64,000 bases of DNA from Cladorhizidae sp. MBARI D1340-BT2 (Eukaryota > Porifera > Demospongiae > Poecilosclerida > Cladorhizidae), in NCBI GenBank assembly GCA_028752905.1, contig JAQNBH010000002.1, positions 24,315,059 to 24,379,058 on the forward strand. Direction: 5' to 3'. The first letter of the stretch is position 1. Each line of letters begins with the position of its first letter. The notes below the pieces were generated by a model. The model searched no databases. It was not told the origin of the DNA and saw only the letters and a program-made list of their open reading frames with translations. The position numbers and the translations under genes are program-made. This document shows, one piece after another, positions 48,801 to 61,765 of the stretch.

Positions 48801-51800
48801 TTTCTCATTTTCCCCCCGAAAATCTTGTTTTTTTGCCGTGAAGCTCATAACTTTTCTACACTTTACCCAAAAAAGATAATTTTTATATCACCGGATAGCC
48901 CTTCTAATTATCTGTCTTTTGTACGTGCCAAAATTTTAAGTACTCTAAGTATTAGCAAGTTATGGTGATTTGAAGTGGTAAGGTTTGGGATCTTTCCTGG
49001 CGTTTTCCAGTTGCCAAAGCGGTGGCCTGCCAGTGAAAAACCACTACATTTATTGATAATCTGTTCACATGTTGCAGATAAGGGCCTTCTCTATCAGTTG
49101 ACAAAATCTGGGACTTTGGTCTTGTTAATTAGGGCAGTTATGAATTGTACTCTTACTTGATGCTAAACATGTTCTTGATATTTGCCCTAATTTGGTCTAT
49201 ATGTTTCTCATTTTCCCCCCGAAAATCTTGTTTTTTTGCCGTGAAGCTCATAACTTTGTTACACTTTACCCAAAAAAGATAATTTTTATATCATCGCATA
49301 GCTCTTCTAATTATCTGTCTTTTGTACGTGCCAAAATTTTAAGTACTCTAAGTATTAGCAAGTTATGGTGATTTGAAGTGGTAAGGTTTGGGATCTTTCC
49401 TGGCGTTTTCCAGTTGCCAAAGCGGTGGCCTGCCAGTGAAAACCACTACATTTATTGATAATCTGTTCACATGTTGCAGATAAGGGCCTTCTCTATCAGT
49501 TGACAAAATCTGGGACTTTGGTCTTGTTAATTAGGGCAGTTATGAATTGTACTCTTACTTGATGCTAAACATGTTCTTGATATTTGCCCTAATTTGGTCT
49601 ATATGTTTCTCATTTTCCCCCCGAAAATCTTGTTTTTTTGCCGTGAAGCTCATAACTTTTCTACACTTTACCCAAAAAAGATAATTTTTATATCACCGGA
49701 TAGCTCTTCTAATTATCTGTCTTTTGTACGTGCCAAAATTTTGAGTACTCTAAGTATTAGCAAGTTATGGTGATTTGAAGTGGTAAGGTTTGGGATCTTT
49801 CCTGGCGTTTTCCAGTTGCCAAAGCGGTGGCCTGCCAGTGAAAACCACTACATTTATTGATAATCTGTTCACATGTTGCAGATAAGGGCCTTCTCTATCA
49901 GTTGACAAAATCTGGGACTTTGGTCTTGTTAATTAGGGCAGTTATGAATTGTACTCTTACTTGATGCTAAACATGTTCTTGATATTTGCCCTAATTTGGT
50001 CTATATGTTTCTCATTTTCCCCCCGAAAATCTTGTTTTTTTGCCGTGAAGCTCATAACTTTTCTACACTTTACCCAAAAAAGATAATTTTTATATCACCG
50101 GATAGCTCTTCTAATTATCTGTCTTTTGTACGTGCCAAAATTTTGAGTACTCTAAGTATTAGCAAGTTATGGTGATTTGAAGTGGTAAGGTTTGGGATCT
50201 TTCCTGGCGTTTTCCAGTTGCCAAAGCGGTGGCCTGCCAGTGAAAACCACTACATTTATTGATAATCTGTTCACATGTTGCAGATAAGGGCCTTCTCTAT
50301 CAGTTGACAAAATCTGGGACTTTGGTCTTGTTAATTAGGGCAGTTATGAATTGTACTCTTACTTGATGCTAAACATGTTCTTGATATTTGCCCTAATTTG
50401 GTCTATATGTTTCTCATTTTCCCCCCGAAAATCTTGTTTTTTTGCCGTGAAGCTCATAACTTTTCTACACTTTACCCAAAAAAGATAATTTTTATATCAC
50501 CGAATAGCCCTTCTAATTATCTGTCTTTTATACGTGCCAAACGTTTGAGTACTCTAAGTATTAGCAAGTTATGGTAATTTGAAGTGGTAAGGTTTGGGAT
50601 TTTTCCTGGCGTTTTCCAGTTGCCAAAGCGGTGGCCTGCCAGTGAAAAACCACTACATTTATTGATAATCTGTTCACATGTTGCAGATAAGGGCCTTCTC
50701 TATCAGTTGACAAAATCTGGGACTTTGGTCTTGTTAATTAGGGCAGTTATGAATTGTACTCTTACTTGATGCTAAACATGTTCTTGATATTTGCCCTAAT
50801 TTGGTCTATATGTTTCTCATTTTCCCCCCGAAAATCTTGTTTTTTTGCCGTGAAGCTCATAACTTTTCTACACTTTACCCAAAAAAGATAATTTTTATAT
50901 CACCGGATAGCCCTTCTAATTATCTGACTTTTGTACGTGCCAAAATTTTAAGTACTCTAAGTATTAGCAAGTTATGGTGATTTGAAGTGGTAAGGTTTGG
51001 GATCTTTCCTGGCGTTTTCCAGTTGCCAAAGCGGTGGCCTGCCAGTGAAAACCACTACATTTATTGATAATCTGTTCACATGTTGCAGATAAGGGCCTTC
51101 TCTATCAGTTGACAAAATCTGGGACTTTGGTCTTGTTAATTAGGGCAGTTATGAATTGTACTCTTACTTGATGCTAAACATGTTCTTGATATTTGCCCTA
51201 ATTTGGTCTATATGTTTCTCATTTTCCCCCCGAAAATCTTGTTTTTTTGCCGTGAAGCTCATAACTTTGTTACACTTTACCCAAAAAAGATAATTTTTAT
51301 ATCATCGCATAGCTCTTCTAATTATCTGTCTTTTGTACGTGCCAAAATTTTAAGTACTCTAAGTATTAGCAAGTTATGGTGATTTGAAGTGGTAAGGTTT
51401 GGGATCTTTCCTGGCGTTTTCCAGTTGCCAAAGCGGTGGCCTGCCAGTGAAAACCACTACATTTATTGATAATCTGTTCACATGTTGCAGATAAGGGCCT
51501 TCTCTATCAGTTGACAAAATCTGAGACTTTGGTCTTGTTAATTAGGGCAGTTATGAATTGTACTCTTACTTGATGCTAAACATGTTCTTGATATTTGCCC
51601 TAATTTGGTCTATATGTTTCTCATTTTCCCCCCGAAAATCTTGTTTTTTTGCCGTGAAGCTCATAACTTTTCTACACTTTACCCAAATAAGATAATTTTT
51701 ATATCACCGGATAGCCCTTCTAATTATCTGTCTTTTGTACGTGCCAAAATTTTGAGTACTCTAAGTATTAGCAAGTTATGGTGATTTGAAGTGTTAAGGT

Positions 51801-52392
51801 TTGTGATTTTTCCTGGCGTTTTCCAGTTGCCAAAGCGGTGGCCTGCCAGTGAAAAACCACTACATTTATTGATAATCTGTTCACATGTTGCAGATAAGGG
51901 CCTTCTCTATCAGTTGACAAAATCTGGGACTTTGGTCTTGTTAATTAGGGCAGTTATGAATTGTACTCTTACTTGATGCTAAACATGTTCTTGATATTTG
52001 CCCTAATTTGGTCTATATGTTTCTCATTTCCCCCCCGAAAATCTTGTTTTTTTGCCGTGAAGCTCATAACTTTTCTACACTTTACCCAAAAAAGATAATT
52101 TTTATATCACCGGATAGCCCTTCTAATTATCTGTCTTTTGTACGTGCCAAAATTTTGAGTACTCTAAGTATTAGCAAGTTATGGTGATTTGAAGTGTTAA
52201 GGTTTGTGATTTTTCCTGGCGTTTTCCAGTTGCCAAAGCGGTGGCCTGCCAGTGAAAAACCACTACATTTATTGATAATCTGTTCACATGTTGCAGATAA
52301 GGGCCTTCTCTATCAGTTGACAAAATCTGGGACTTTGGTCTTGTTAATTAGGGCAGTTATGAATTGTACTCTTACTTGATGCTAAACATGTT
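42850..52392. repeat. Cassette-free run of about 24 monomers with four-monomer order
   Basis: Ten A5 (403 bp) and fourteen A4 (402 bp) monomers account for the length. Gamma starts at 43260, 44869, 46881, 48491 and 50503. Delta occurs near 44060, 46070, 47680, 49292 and 51301, and beta' usually precedes gamma. The prevailing unit is alpha or beta-like, delta, beta', gamma, about 1,610 bp. The variants ctgagactttgg followed by acccaaataagat occur near 45486/45647 and again near 51521/51684, a 6,036 bp (15-monomer) offset. No gene is seen. Confidence 0.9.
48894..49296. repeat. Mosaic beta/A5 monomer (403 bp)
   Basis: The left and middle are beta-like (ggatagccc/ttttaag, gtggtaaggtttgggatc), yet the core has five A residues before ccactac. 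It is the only monomer with gggatc plus A5 that I noticed. Either a crossover between the two sites or a one-base slippage could explain it. Confidence 0.85.
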
Positions 52393-52898
52393 AGCTTCGT
52401 AGATTATCCACACTTCACTGAATAGACTTGTTATACAGCTATTAAGATAGGACTCTCCAAGTGCTCTCTCTTGATACCAAACATCCATATATTCTGCACA
52501 CTTCACTGTAATGGACTTGCAAGATAGGTATCTCTCAGTGTTCTCTATCTTGAGCTAAACATGTTAGCTTCATAGATTCTCCACACTTCACTGTATAAAC
52601 TTGATATATAGCTCTAAAGGTAGGCCTCTCTCTGTTCTCTCTCTTGATACCAAACATCCGTATATTCCGCATACTTCACAGTAATGGACTTGATAGAATC
52701 ACAAGATAGGTTTCTCTCTGCTCTCTCTTGATGCTAAATAGATTCTCCACACTTCACTGAATAAACTTGATATATAGCTATTAAGATAGGTCTCTCTCTG
52801 TGCTCTCTGTTGATATCAAACATCCATAATATTCTGCACACTTTACTGTAATGGACTTGATATGATTCGAATGATAGGTTTCATTATGTGTTCTCTAT
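52393..52898. repeat. 506 bp cassette, copy 21
   Basis: First cassette after the 9 kb cassette-free region; followed by aactttactacac near 52978, a singleton. Confidence 0.95.
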
Positions 52899-54106
52899 CT
52901 TGATATTTGCCCTAATTTGGTCTATATGTTTCTCATTTTCCCCCCGAAAATCTTGTTTTTTTGCCGTGAAGCTCATAACTTTACTACACTTTACCCAAAA
53001 AAGATAATTTTTATATCACCGGATAGCTCTTCTAATTATCTGTCTTTTGTACGTGCCAAAATTTTAAGTACTCTAAGTATTAGCAAGTTATGGTGATTTG
53101 AAGTGGTAAGGTTTGGGATCTTTCCTGGCGTTTTCCAGTTGCCAAAGCGGTGGCCTGCCAGTGAAAACCACTACATTTATTGATAATCTGTTCACATGTT
53201 GCAGATAAGGGCCTTCTCTATCAGTTGACAAAATCTGGGACTTTGGTCTTGTTAATTAGGGCAGTTATGAATTGTACTCTTACTTGATGCTAAACATGTT
53301 CTTGATATTTGCCCTAATTTGGTCTATATGTTTCTCATTTCCCCCCCGAAAATCTTGTTTTTTTGCCGTGAAGCTCATAACTTTTCTACACTTTACCCAA
53401 AAAAGATAATTTTTATATCACCGAATAGCCCTTCTAATTATCTGTCTTTTATACGTGCCAAACGTTTGAGTACTCTAAGTATTAGCAAGTTATGGTAATT
53501 TGAAGTGTTAAGGTTTGGGATTTTTCTTGGCGTTTTCCAGTTGCCAAAGCGGTGGCCTGCCAGTGAAAAACCACTACATTTATTGATAATCTGTTCACAT
53601 GTTGCAGATAAGGGCCTTCTCTATCAGTTGACAAAATCTGGGACTTTGGTCTTGTTAATTAGGGCAGTTATGAATTGTACTCTTACTTGATGCTAAACAT
53701 GTTCTTGATATTTGCCCTAATTTGGTCTATATGTTTCTCATTTTCCCCCCGAAAATCTTGTTTTTTTGCCGTGAAGCTCATAACTTTTCTACACTTTACC
53801 CAAAAAAGATAATTTTTATATCACCGGATAGCCCTTCTAATTATCTGTCTTTTGTACGTGCCAAAATTTTGAGTACTCTAAGTATTAGCAAGTTATGGTG
53901 ATTTGAAGTGTTAAGGTTTGTGATTTTTCCTGGCGTTTTCCAGTTGCCAAAGCGGTGGCCTGCCAGTGAAAAACCACTACATTTATTGATAATCTGTTCA
54001 CATGTTGCAGATAAGGGCCTTCTCTATCAGTTGACAAAATCTGGGACTTTGGTCTTGTTAATTAGGGCAGTTATGAATTGTACTCTTACTTGATGCTAAA
54101 CATGTT
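52899..54106. repeat. Three monomers: beta, gamma/alpha mosaic, alpha
   Basis: The middle monomer (53424-53826) has gamma left markers (accgaatag, caaacgtttgag, ggtaattt) but gtgttaagg as in alpha, then gggatttttcttgg with a private T. No gene is seen. Confidence 0.9.
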
Positions 54107-55942
54107 AGCTTCGTAGATTATCCACACTTCACTGAATAGACTTGTTATACAGCTATTAAGATAGGACTCTCCAAGTGCTCTCTCTTGATACCAAACATCC
54201 ATATATTCTGCACACTTCACTGTAATGGACTTGCAAGATAGGTATCTCTCAGTGTTCTCTATCTTGAGCTAAACATGTTAGCTTCATAGATTCTCCACAC
54301 TTCACTATATAAACTTGATATATAGCTCTAAAGGTAGGCCTCTCTCTGTTCTCTCTCTTGATACCAAACATCCGTATATTCCGCATACTTCACAGTAATG
54401 GACTTGATAGAATCACAAGATAGGTTTCTCTCTGCTCTCTCTTGATGCTAAATAGATTCTCCACACTTCACTGAATAAACTTGATATATAGCTATTAAGA
54501 TAGGTCTCTCTCTGTGCTCTCTGTTGATATCAAACATCCATAATATTCTGCACACTTTACTGTAATGGACTTGATATGATTCGAATGATAGGTTTCATTA
54601 TGTGTTCTCTATCTTGATATTTGCCCTAATTTGGTCTATATGTTTCTCATTTTCCCCCCGAAAATCTTGTTTTTTTGCCGTGAAGCTCATAACTTTTCTA
54701 CACTTTACCCAAAAAAGATAATTTTTATATCACCGGATAGCTCTTCTAATTATCTGTCTTTTGTACGTGCCAAAATTTTAAGTACTCTAAGTATTAGCAA
54801 GTTATGGTGATTTGAAGTGGTAAGGTTTGGGATCTTTCCTGGCGTTTTCCAGTTGCCAAAGCGGTGGCCTGCCAGTGAAAACCACTACATTTATTGATAA
54901 TCTGTTCACATGTTGCAGATAAGGGCCTTCTCTATCAGTTGACAAAATCTGGGACTTTGGTCTTGTTAATTAGGGCAGTTATGAATTGTACTCTTACTTG
55001 ATGCTAAACATGTTCTTGATATTTGCCCTAATTTGGTCTATATGTTTCTCATTTTCCCCCCGAAAATCTTGTTTTTTTGCCGTGAAGCTCATAACTTTGT
55101 TACACTTTACCCAAAAAAGATAATTTTTATATCATCGCATAGCTCTTCTAATTATCTGTCTTTTGTACGTGCCAAAATTTTAAGTACTCTAAGTATTAGC
55201 AAGTTATGGTGATTTGAAGTGGTAAGGTTTGGGATCTTTCCTGGCGTTTTCCAGTTGCCAAAGCGGTGGCCTGCCAGTGAAAACCACTACATTTATTGAT
55301 AATCTGTTCACATGTTGCAGATAAGGGCCTTCTCTATCAGTTGACAAAATCTGGGACTTTGGTCTTGTTAATTAGGGCAGTTATGAATTGTACTCTTACT
55401 TGATGCTAAACATGTTCTTGATATTTGCCCTAATTTGGTCTATATGTTTCTCATTTTCCCCCCGAAAATCTTGTTTTTTTGCCGTGAAGCTCATAACTTT
55501 TCTACACTTTACCCAAAAAAGATAATTTTTATATCATCGGATAGCCCTTCTAATTATCTGTCTTTTGTACGTGCCAAAATTTTGAGTACTCTAAGTATTA
55601 GCAAGTTATGGTGATTTGAAGTGTTAAGGTTTGTGATTTTTCCTGGCGTTTTCCAGTTGCCAAAGCGGTGGCCTGCCAGTGAAAAACCACTACATTTATT
55701 GATAATCTGTTCACATGTTGCAGATAAGGGCCTTCTCTATCAGTTGACAAAATCTGGGACTTTGGTCTTGTTAATTAGGGCAGTTATGAATTGTACTCTT
55801 ACTTGATGCTAAACATGTTCTTGATATTTGCCCTAATTTGGTCTATATGTTTCTCATTTTCCCCCCGAAAATCTTGTTGTTTTGCCGTGAAGCTCATAAC
55901 TTTTCTACACTTTACCCAAAAAAGATAATTTTTATATCACCG
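53827..55942. repeat. 2,116 bp higher-order unit, copy 1 of 2
   Basis: Order: cassette-alpha (909), beta (402), delta (402), alpha (403). The closing alpha begins atcatcggatag, and its tail has cttgttgttttgcc near 55875. Both markers recur 2,116 bp later. Confidence 0.9.
54107..54612. repeat. 506 bp cassette, copy 22 (single base variant)
   Basis: Reads ttcactatataaac near 54302 where other copies read ttcactgtataaac. Confidence 0.95.
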
Positions 55943-56222
55943 GATAGCCCTTCTAATTATCTGTCTTTTGTACGTGCCAAAATTTTGAGTACTCTAAGTA
56001 TTAGCAAGTTATGGTGATTTGAAGTGTTAAGGTTTGTGATTTTTCCTGGCGTTTTCCAGTTGCCAAAGCGGTGGCCTGCCAGTGAAAAACCACTACATTT
56101 ATTGATAATCTGTTCACATGTTGCAGATAAGGGCCTTCTCTATCAGTTGACAAAATCTGGGACTTTGGTCTTGTTAATTAGGGCAGTTATGAATTGTACT
56201 CTTACTTGATGCTAAACATGTT
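54613..56222. repeat. Four monomers: beta, delta, alpha, alpha
   Basis: Carries the atcatcggatag and ttgttgtttt markers. No gene is seen. Confidence 0.92.
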
Positions 56223-58058
56223 AGCTTCGTAGATTATCCACACTTCACTGAATAGACTTGTTATACAGCTATTAAGATAGGACTCTCCAAGTGCTCTCTC
56301 TTGATACCAAACATCCATATATTCTGCACACTTCACTGTAATGGACTTGCAAGATAGGTATCTCTCAGTGTTCTCTATCTTGAGCTAAACATGTTAGCTT
56401 CATAGATTCTCCACACTTCACTGTATAAACTTGATATATAGCTCTAAAGGTAGGCCTCTCTCTGTTCTCTCTCTTGATACCAAACATCCGTATATTCCGC
56501 ATACTTCACAGTAATGGACTTGATAGAATCACAAGATAGGTTTCTCTCTGCTCTCTCTTGATGCTAAATAGATTCTCCACACTTCACTGAATAAACTTGA
56601 TATATAGCTATTAAGATAGGTCTCTCTCTGTGCTCTCTGTTGATATCAAACATCCATAATATTCTGCACACTTTACTGTAATGGACTTGATATGATTCGA
56701 ATGATAGGTTTCATTATGTGTTCTCTATCTTGATATTTGCCCTAATTTGGTCTATATGTTTCTCATTTTCCCCCCGAAAATCTTGTTTTTTTGCCGTGAA
56801 GCTCATAACTTTTCTACACTTTACCCAAAAAAGATAATTTTTATATCACCGGATAGCTCTTCTAATTATCTGTCTTTTGTACGTGCCAAAATTTTAAGTA
56901 CTCTAAGTATTAGCAAGTTATGGTGATTTGAAGTGGTAAGGTTTGGGATCTTTCCTGGCGTTTTCCAGTTGCCAAAGCGGTGGCCTGCCAGTGAAAACCA
57001 CTACATTTATTGATAATCTGTTCACATGTTGCAGATAAGGGCCTTCTCTATCAGTTGACAAAATCTGGGACTTTGGTCTTGTTAATTAGGGCAGTTATGA
57101 ATTGTACTCTTACTTGATGCTAAACATGTTCTTGATATTTGCCCTAATTTGGTCTATATGTTTCTCATTTTCCCCCCGAAAATCTTGTTTTTTTGCCGTG
57201 AAGCTCATAACTTTGTTACACTTTACCCAAAAAAGATAATTTTTATATCATCGCATAGCTCTTCTAATTATCTGTCTTTTGTACGTGCCAAAATTTTAAG
57301 TACTCTAAGTATTAGCAAGTTATGGTGATTTGAAGTGGTAAGGTTTGGGATCTTTCCTGGCGTTTTCCAGTTGCCAAAGCGGTGGCCTGCCAGTGAAAAC
57401 CACTACATTTATTGATAATCTGTTCACATGTTGCAGATAAGGGCCTTCTCTATCAGTTGACAAAATCTGGGACTTTGGTCTTGTTAATTAGGGCAGTTAT
57501 GAATTGTACTCTTACTTGATGCTAAACATGTTCTTGATATTTGCCCTAATTTGGTCTATATGTTTCTCATTTTCCCCCCGAAAATCTTGTTTTTTTGCCG
57601 TGAAGCTCATAACTTTTCTACACTTTACCCAAAAAAGATAATTTTTATATCATCGGATAGCCCTTCTAATTATCTGTCTTTTGTACGTGCCAAAATTTTG
57701 AGTACTCTAAGTATTAGCAAGTTATGGTGATTTGAAGTGTTAAGGTTTGTGATTTTTCCTGGCGTTTTCCAGTTGCCAAAGCGGTGGCCTGCCAGTGAAA
57801 AACCACTACATTTATTGATAATCTGTTCACATGTTGCAGATAAGGGCCTTCTCTATCAGTTGACAAAATCTGGGACTTTGGTCTTGTTAATTAGGGCAGT
57901 TATGAATTGTACTCTTACTTGATGCTAAACATGTTCTTGATATTTGCCCTAATTTGGTCTATATGTTTCTCATTTTCCCCCCGAAAATCTTGTTGTTTTG
58001 CCGTGAAGCTCATAACTTTTCTACACTTTACCCAAAAAAGATAATTTTTATATCACCG
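55943..58058. repeat. 2,116 bp higher-order unit, copy 2 of 2
   Basis: Repeats 53827-55942, with atcatcggatag near 57650 and ttgttgttttgcc near 57990. Confidence 0.9.
56223..56728. repeat. 506 bp cassette, copy 23
   Basis: 2,116 bp after copy 22, without its G-to-A change. Confidence 0.95.
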
Positions 58059-58338
58059 GATAGCCCTTCTAATTATCTGTCTTTTGTACGTGCCAAAATT
58101 TTGAGTACTCTAAGTATTAGCAAGTTATGGTGATTTGAAGTGTTAAGGTTTGTGATTTTTCCTGGCGTTTTCCAGTTGCCAAAGCGGTGGCCTGCCAGTG
58201 AAAAACCACTACATTTATTGATAATCTGTTCACATGTTGCAGATAAGGGCCTTCTCTATCAGTTGACAAAATCTGGGACTTTGGTCTTGTTAATTAGGGC
58301 AGTTATGAATTGTACTCTTACTTGATGCTAAACATGTT
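56729..58338. repeat. Four monomers: beta, delta, alpha, alpha
   Basis: Same order and markers as 54613-56222. Confidence 0.92.
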
Positions 58339-60979
58339 AGCTTCGTAGATTATCCACACTTCACTGAATAGACTTGTTATACAGCTATTAAGATAGGACT
58401 CTCCAAGTGCTCTCTCTTGATACCAAACATCCATATATTCTGCACACTTCACTGTAATGGACTTGCAAGATAGGTATCTCTCAGTGTTCTCTATCTTGAG
58501 CTAAACATGTTAGCTTCATAGATTCTCCACACTTCACTGTATAAACTTGATATATAGCTCTAAAGGTAGGCCTCTCTCTGTTCTCTCTCTTGATACCAAA
58601 CATCCGTATATTCCGCATACTTCACAGTAATGGACTTGATAGAATCACAAGATAGGTTTCTCTCTGCTCTCTCTTGATGCTAAATAGATTCTCCACACTT
58701 CACTGAATAAACTTGATATATAGCTATTAAGATAGGTCTCTCTCTGTGCTCTCTGTTGATATCAAACATCCATAATATTCTGCACACTTTACTGTAATGG
58801 ACTTGATATGATTCGAATGATAGGTTTCATTATGTGTTCTCTATCTTGATATTTGCCCTAATTTGGTCTATATGTTTCTCATTTTCCCCCCGAAAATCTT
58901 GTTTTTTTGCCGTGAAGCTCATAACTTTTCTACACTTTACCCAAAAAAGATAATTTTTATATCACCGGATAGCTCTTCTAATTATCTGTCTTTTGTACGT
59001 GCCAAAATTTTAAGTACTCTAAGTATTAGCAAGTTATGGTGATTTGAAGTGGTAAGGTTTGGGATCTTTCCTGGCGTTTTCCAGTTGCCAAAGCGGTGGC
59101 CTGCCAGTGAAAACCACTACATTTATTGATAATCTGTTCACATGTTGCAGATAAGGGCCTTCTCTATCAGTTGACAAAATCTGGGACTTTGGTCTTGTTA
59201 ATTAGGGCAGTTATGAATTGTACTCTTACTTGATGCTAAACATGTTCTTGATATTTGCCCTAATTTGGTCTATATGTTTCTCATTTCCCCCCCGAAAATC
59301 TTGTTTTTTTGCCGTGAAGCTCATAACTTTTCTACACTTTACCTAAAAAAGATAATTTTTATATCACCGGATAGCCCTTCTAATTATCTGTCTTTTGTAC
59401 GTGCCAAAATTTTGAGTACTCTAAGTATTAGCAAGTTATGGTGATTTGAAGTGTTAAGGTTTGTGATTTTTCCTGGCGTTTTCCAGTTGCCAAAGCGGTG
59501 GCCTGCCAGTGAAAAACCACTACATTTATTGATAATCTGTTCACATGTTGCAGATAAGGGCCTTCTCTATCAGTTGACAAAATCTGGGACTTTGGTCTTG
59601 TTAATTAGGGCAGTTATGAATTGTACTCTTACTTGATGCTAAACATGTTCTTGATATTTGCCCTAATTTGGTCTATATGTTTCTCATTTTCCCCCCGAAA
59701 ATCTTGTTTTTTTGCCGTGAAGCTCATAACTTTGTTACACTTTACCCAAAAAAGATAATTTTTATATCATCGCATAGCTCTTCTAATTATCTGTCTTTTG
59801 TACGTGCCAAAATTTTAAGTACTCTAAGTATTAGCAAGTTATGGTGATTTGAAGTGGTAAGGTTTGGGATCTTTCCTGGCGTTTTCCAGTTGCCAAAGCG
59901 GTGGCCTGCCAGTGAAAACCACTACATTTATTGATAATCTGTTCACATGTTGCAGATAAGGGCCTTCTCTATCAGTTGACAAAATCTGGGACTTTGGTCT
60001 TGTTAATTAGGGCAGTTATGAATTGTACTCTTACTTGATGCTAAACATGTTCTTGATATTTGCCCTAATTTGGTCTATATGTTTCTCATTTTCCCCCCGA
60101 AAATCTTGTTTTTTTGCCGTGAAGCTCATAACTTTGTTACACTTTACCCAAAAAAGATAATTTTTATATCATCGCATAGCTCTTCTAATTATCTGTCTTT
60201 TGTACGTGCCAAAATTTTAAGTACTCTAAGTATTAGCAAGTTATGGTGATTTGAAGTGGTAAGGTTTGGGATCTTTCCTGGCGTTTTCCAGTTGCCAAAG
60301 CGGTGGCCTGCCAGTGAAAACCACTACATTTATTGATAATCTGTTCACATGTTGCAGATAAGGGCCTTCTCTATCAGTTGACAAAATCTGGGACTTTGGT
60401 CTTGTTAATTAGGGCAGTTATGAATTGTACTCTTACTTGATGCTAAACATGTTCTTGATATTTGCCCTAATTTGGTCTATATGTTTCTCATTTTCCCCCC
60501 GAAAATCTTGTTTTTTTGCCGTGAAGCTCATAACTTTTCTACACTTTACCCAAAAAAGATAATTTTTATATCATCGGATAGCCCTTCTAATTATCTGTCT
60601 TTTGTACGTGCCAAAATTTTGAGTACTCTAAGTATTAGCAAGTTATGGTGATTTGAAGTGTTAAGGTTTGTGATTTTTCCTGGCGTTTTCCAGTTGCCAA
60701 AGCGGTGGCCTGCCAGTGAAAAACCACTACATTTATTGATAATCTGTTCACATGTTGCAGATAAGGGCCTTCTCTATCAGTTGACAAAATCTGGGACTTT
60801 GGTCTTGTTAATTAGGGCAGTTATGAATTGTACTCTTACTTGATGCTAAACATGTTCTTGATATTTGCCCTAATTTGGTCTATATGTTTCTCATTTTCCC
60901 CCCGAAAATCTTGTTGTTTTGCCGTGAAGCTCATAACTTTTCTACACTTTACCCAAAAAAGATAATTTTTATATCACCG
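58059..60979. repeat. 2,921 bp higher-order unit
   Basis: Order: cassette-alpha, beta, alpha, delta, delta, alpha. It resembles the 2,116 bp unit with an added alpha-delta pair. Two adjacent deltas (near 59767 and 60170) are unique here. tttacctaaaaaag near 59338 recurs near 62259, exactly 2,921 bp on. Confidence 0.88.
58339..58844. repeat. 506 bp cassette, copy 24
   Basis: Cassette of the 2,921 bp unit. Confidence 0.95.
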
Positions 60980-61259
60980 GATAGCCCTTCTAATTATCTG
61001 TCTTTTGTACGTGCCAAAATTTTGAGTACTCTAAGTATTAGCAAGTTATGGTGATTTGAAGTGTTAAGGTTTGTGATTTTTCCTGGCGTTTTCCAGTTGC
61101 CAAAGCGGTGGCCTGCCAGTGAAAAACCACTACATTTATTGATAATCTGTTCACATGTTGCAGATAAGGGCCTTCTCTATCAGTTGACAAAATCTGGGAC
61201 TTTGGTCTTGTTAATTAGGGCAGTTATGAATTGTACTCTTACTTGATGCTAAACATGTT
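58845..61259. repeat. Six monomers: beta, alpha, delta, delta, alpha, alpha
   Basis: C7 run near 59285 and cttgttgttttgcc near 60910. No gene is seen. Confidence 0.92.
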
Positions 61260-61765
61260 AGCTTCGTAGATTATCCACACTTCACTGAATAGACTTGTTA
61301 TACAGCTATTAAGATAGGACTCTCCAAGTGCTCTCTCTTGATACCAAACATCCATATATTCTGCACACTTCACTGTAATGGACTTGCAAGATAGGTATCT
61401 CTCAGTGTTCTCTATCTTGAGCTAAACATGTTAGCTTCATAGATTCTCCACACTTCACTGTATAAACTTGATATATAGCTCTAAAGGTAGGCCTCTCTCT
61501 GTTCTCTCTCTTGATACCAAACATCCGTATATTCCGCATACTTCACAGTAATGGACTTGATAGAATCACAAGATAGGTTTCTCTCTGCTCTCTCTTGATG
61601 CTAAATAGATTCTCCACACTTCACTGAATAAACTTGATATATAGCTATTAAGATAGGTCTCTCTCTGTGCTCTCTGTTGATATCAAACATCCATAATATT
61701 CTGCACACTTTACTGTAATGGACTTGATATGATTCGAATGATAGGTTTCATTATGTGTTCTCTAT
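61260..61765. repeat. 506 bp cassette, copy 25
   Basis: Last cassette of the window; starts a second, incomplete 2,921 bp-type unit. Confidence 0.95.
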
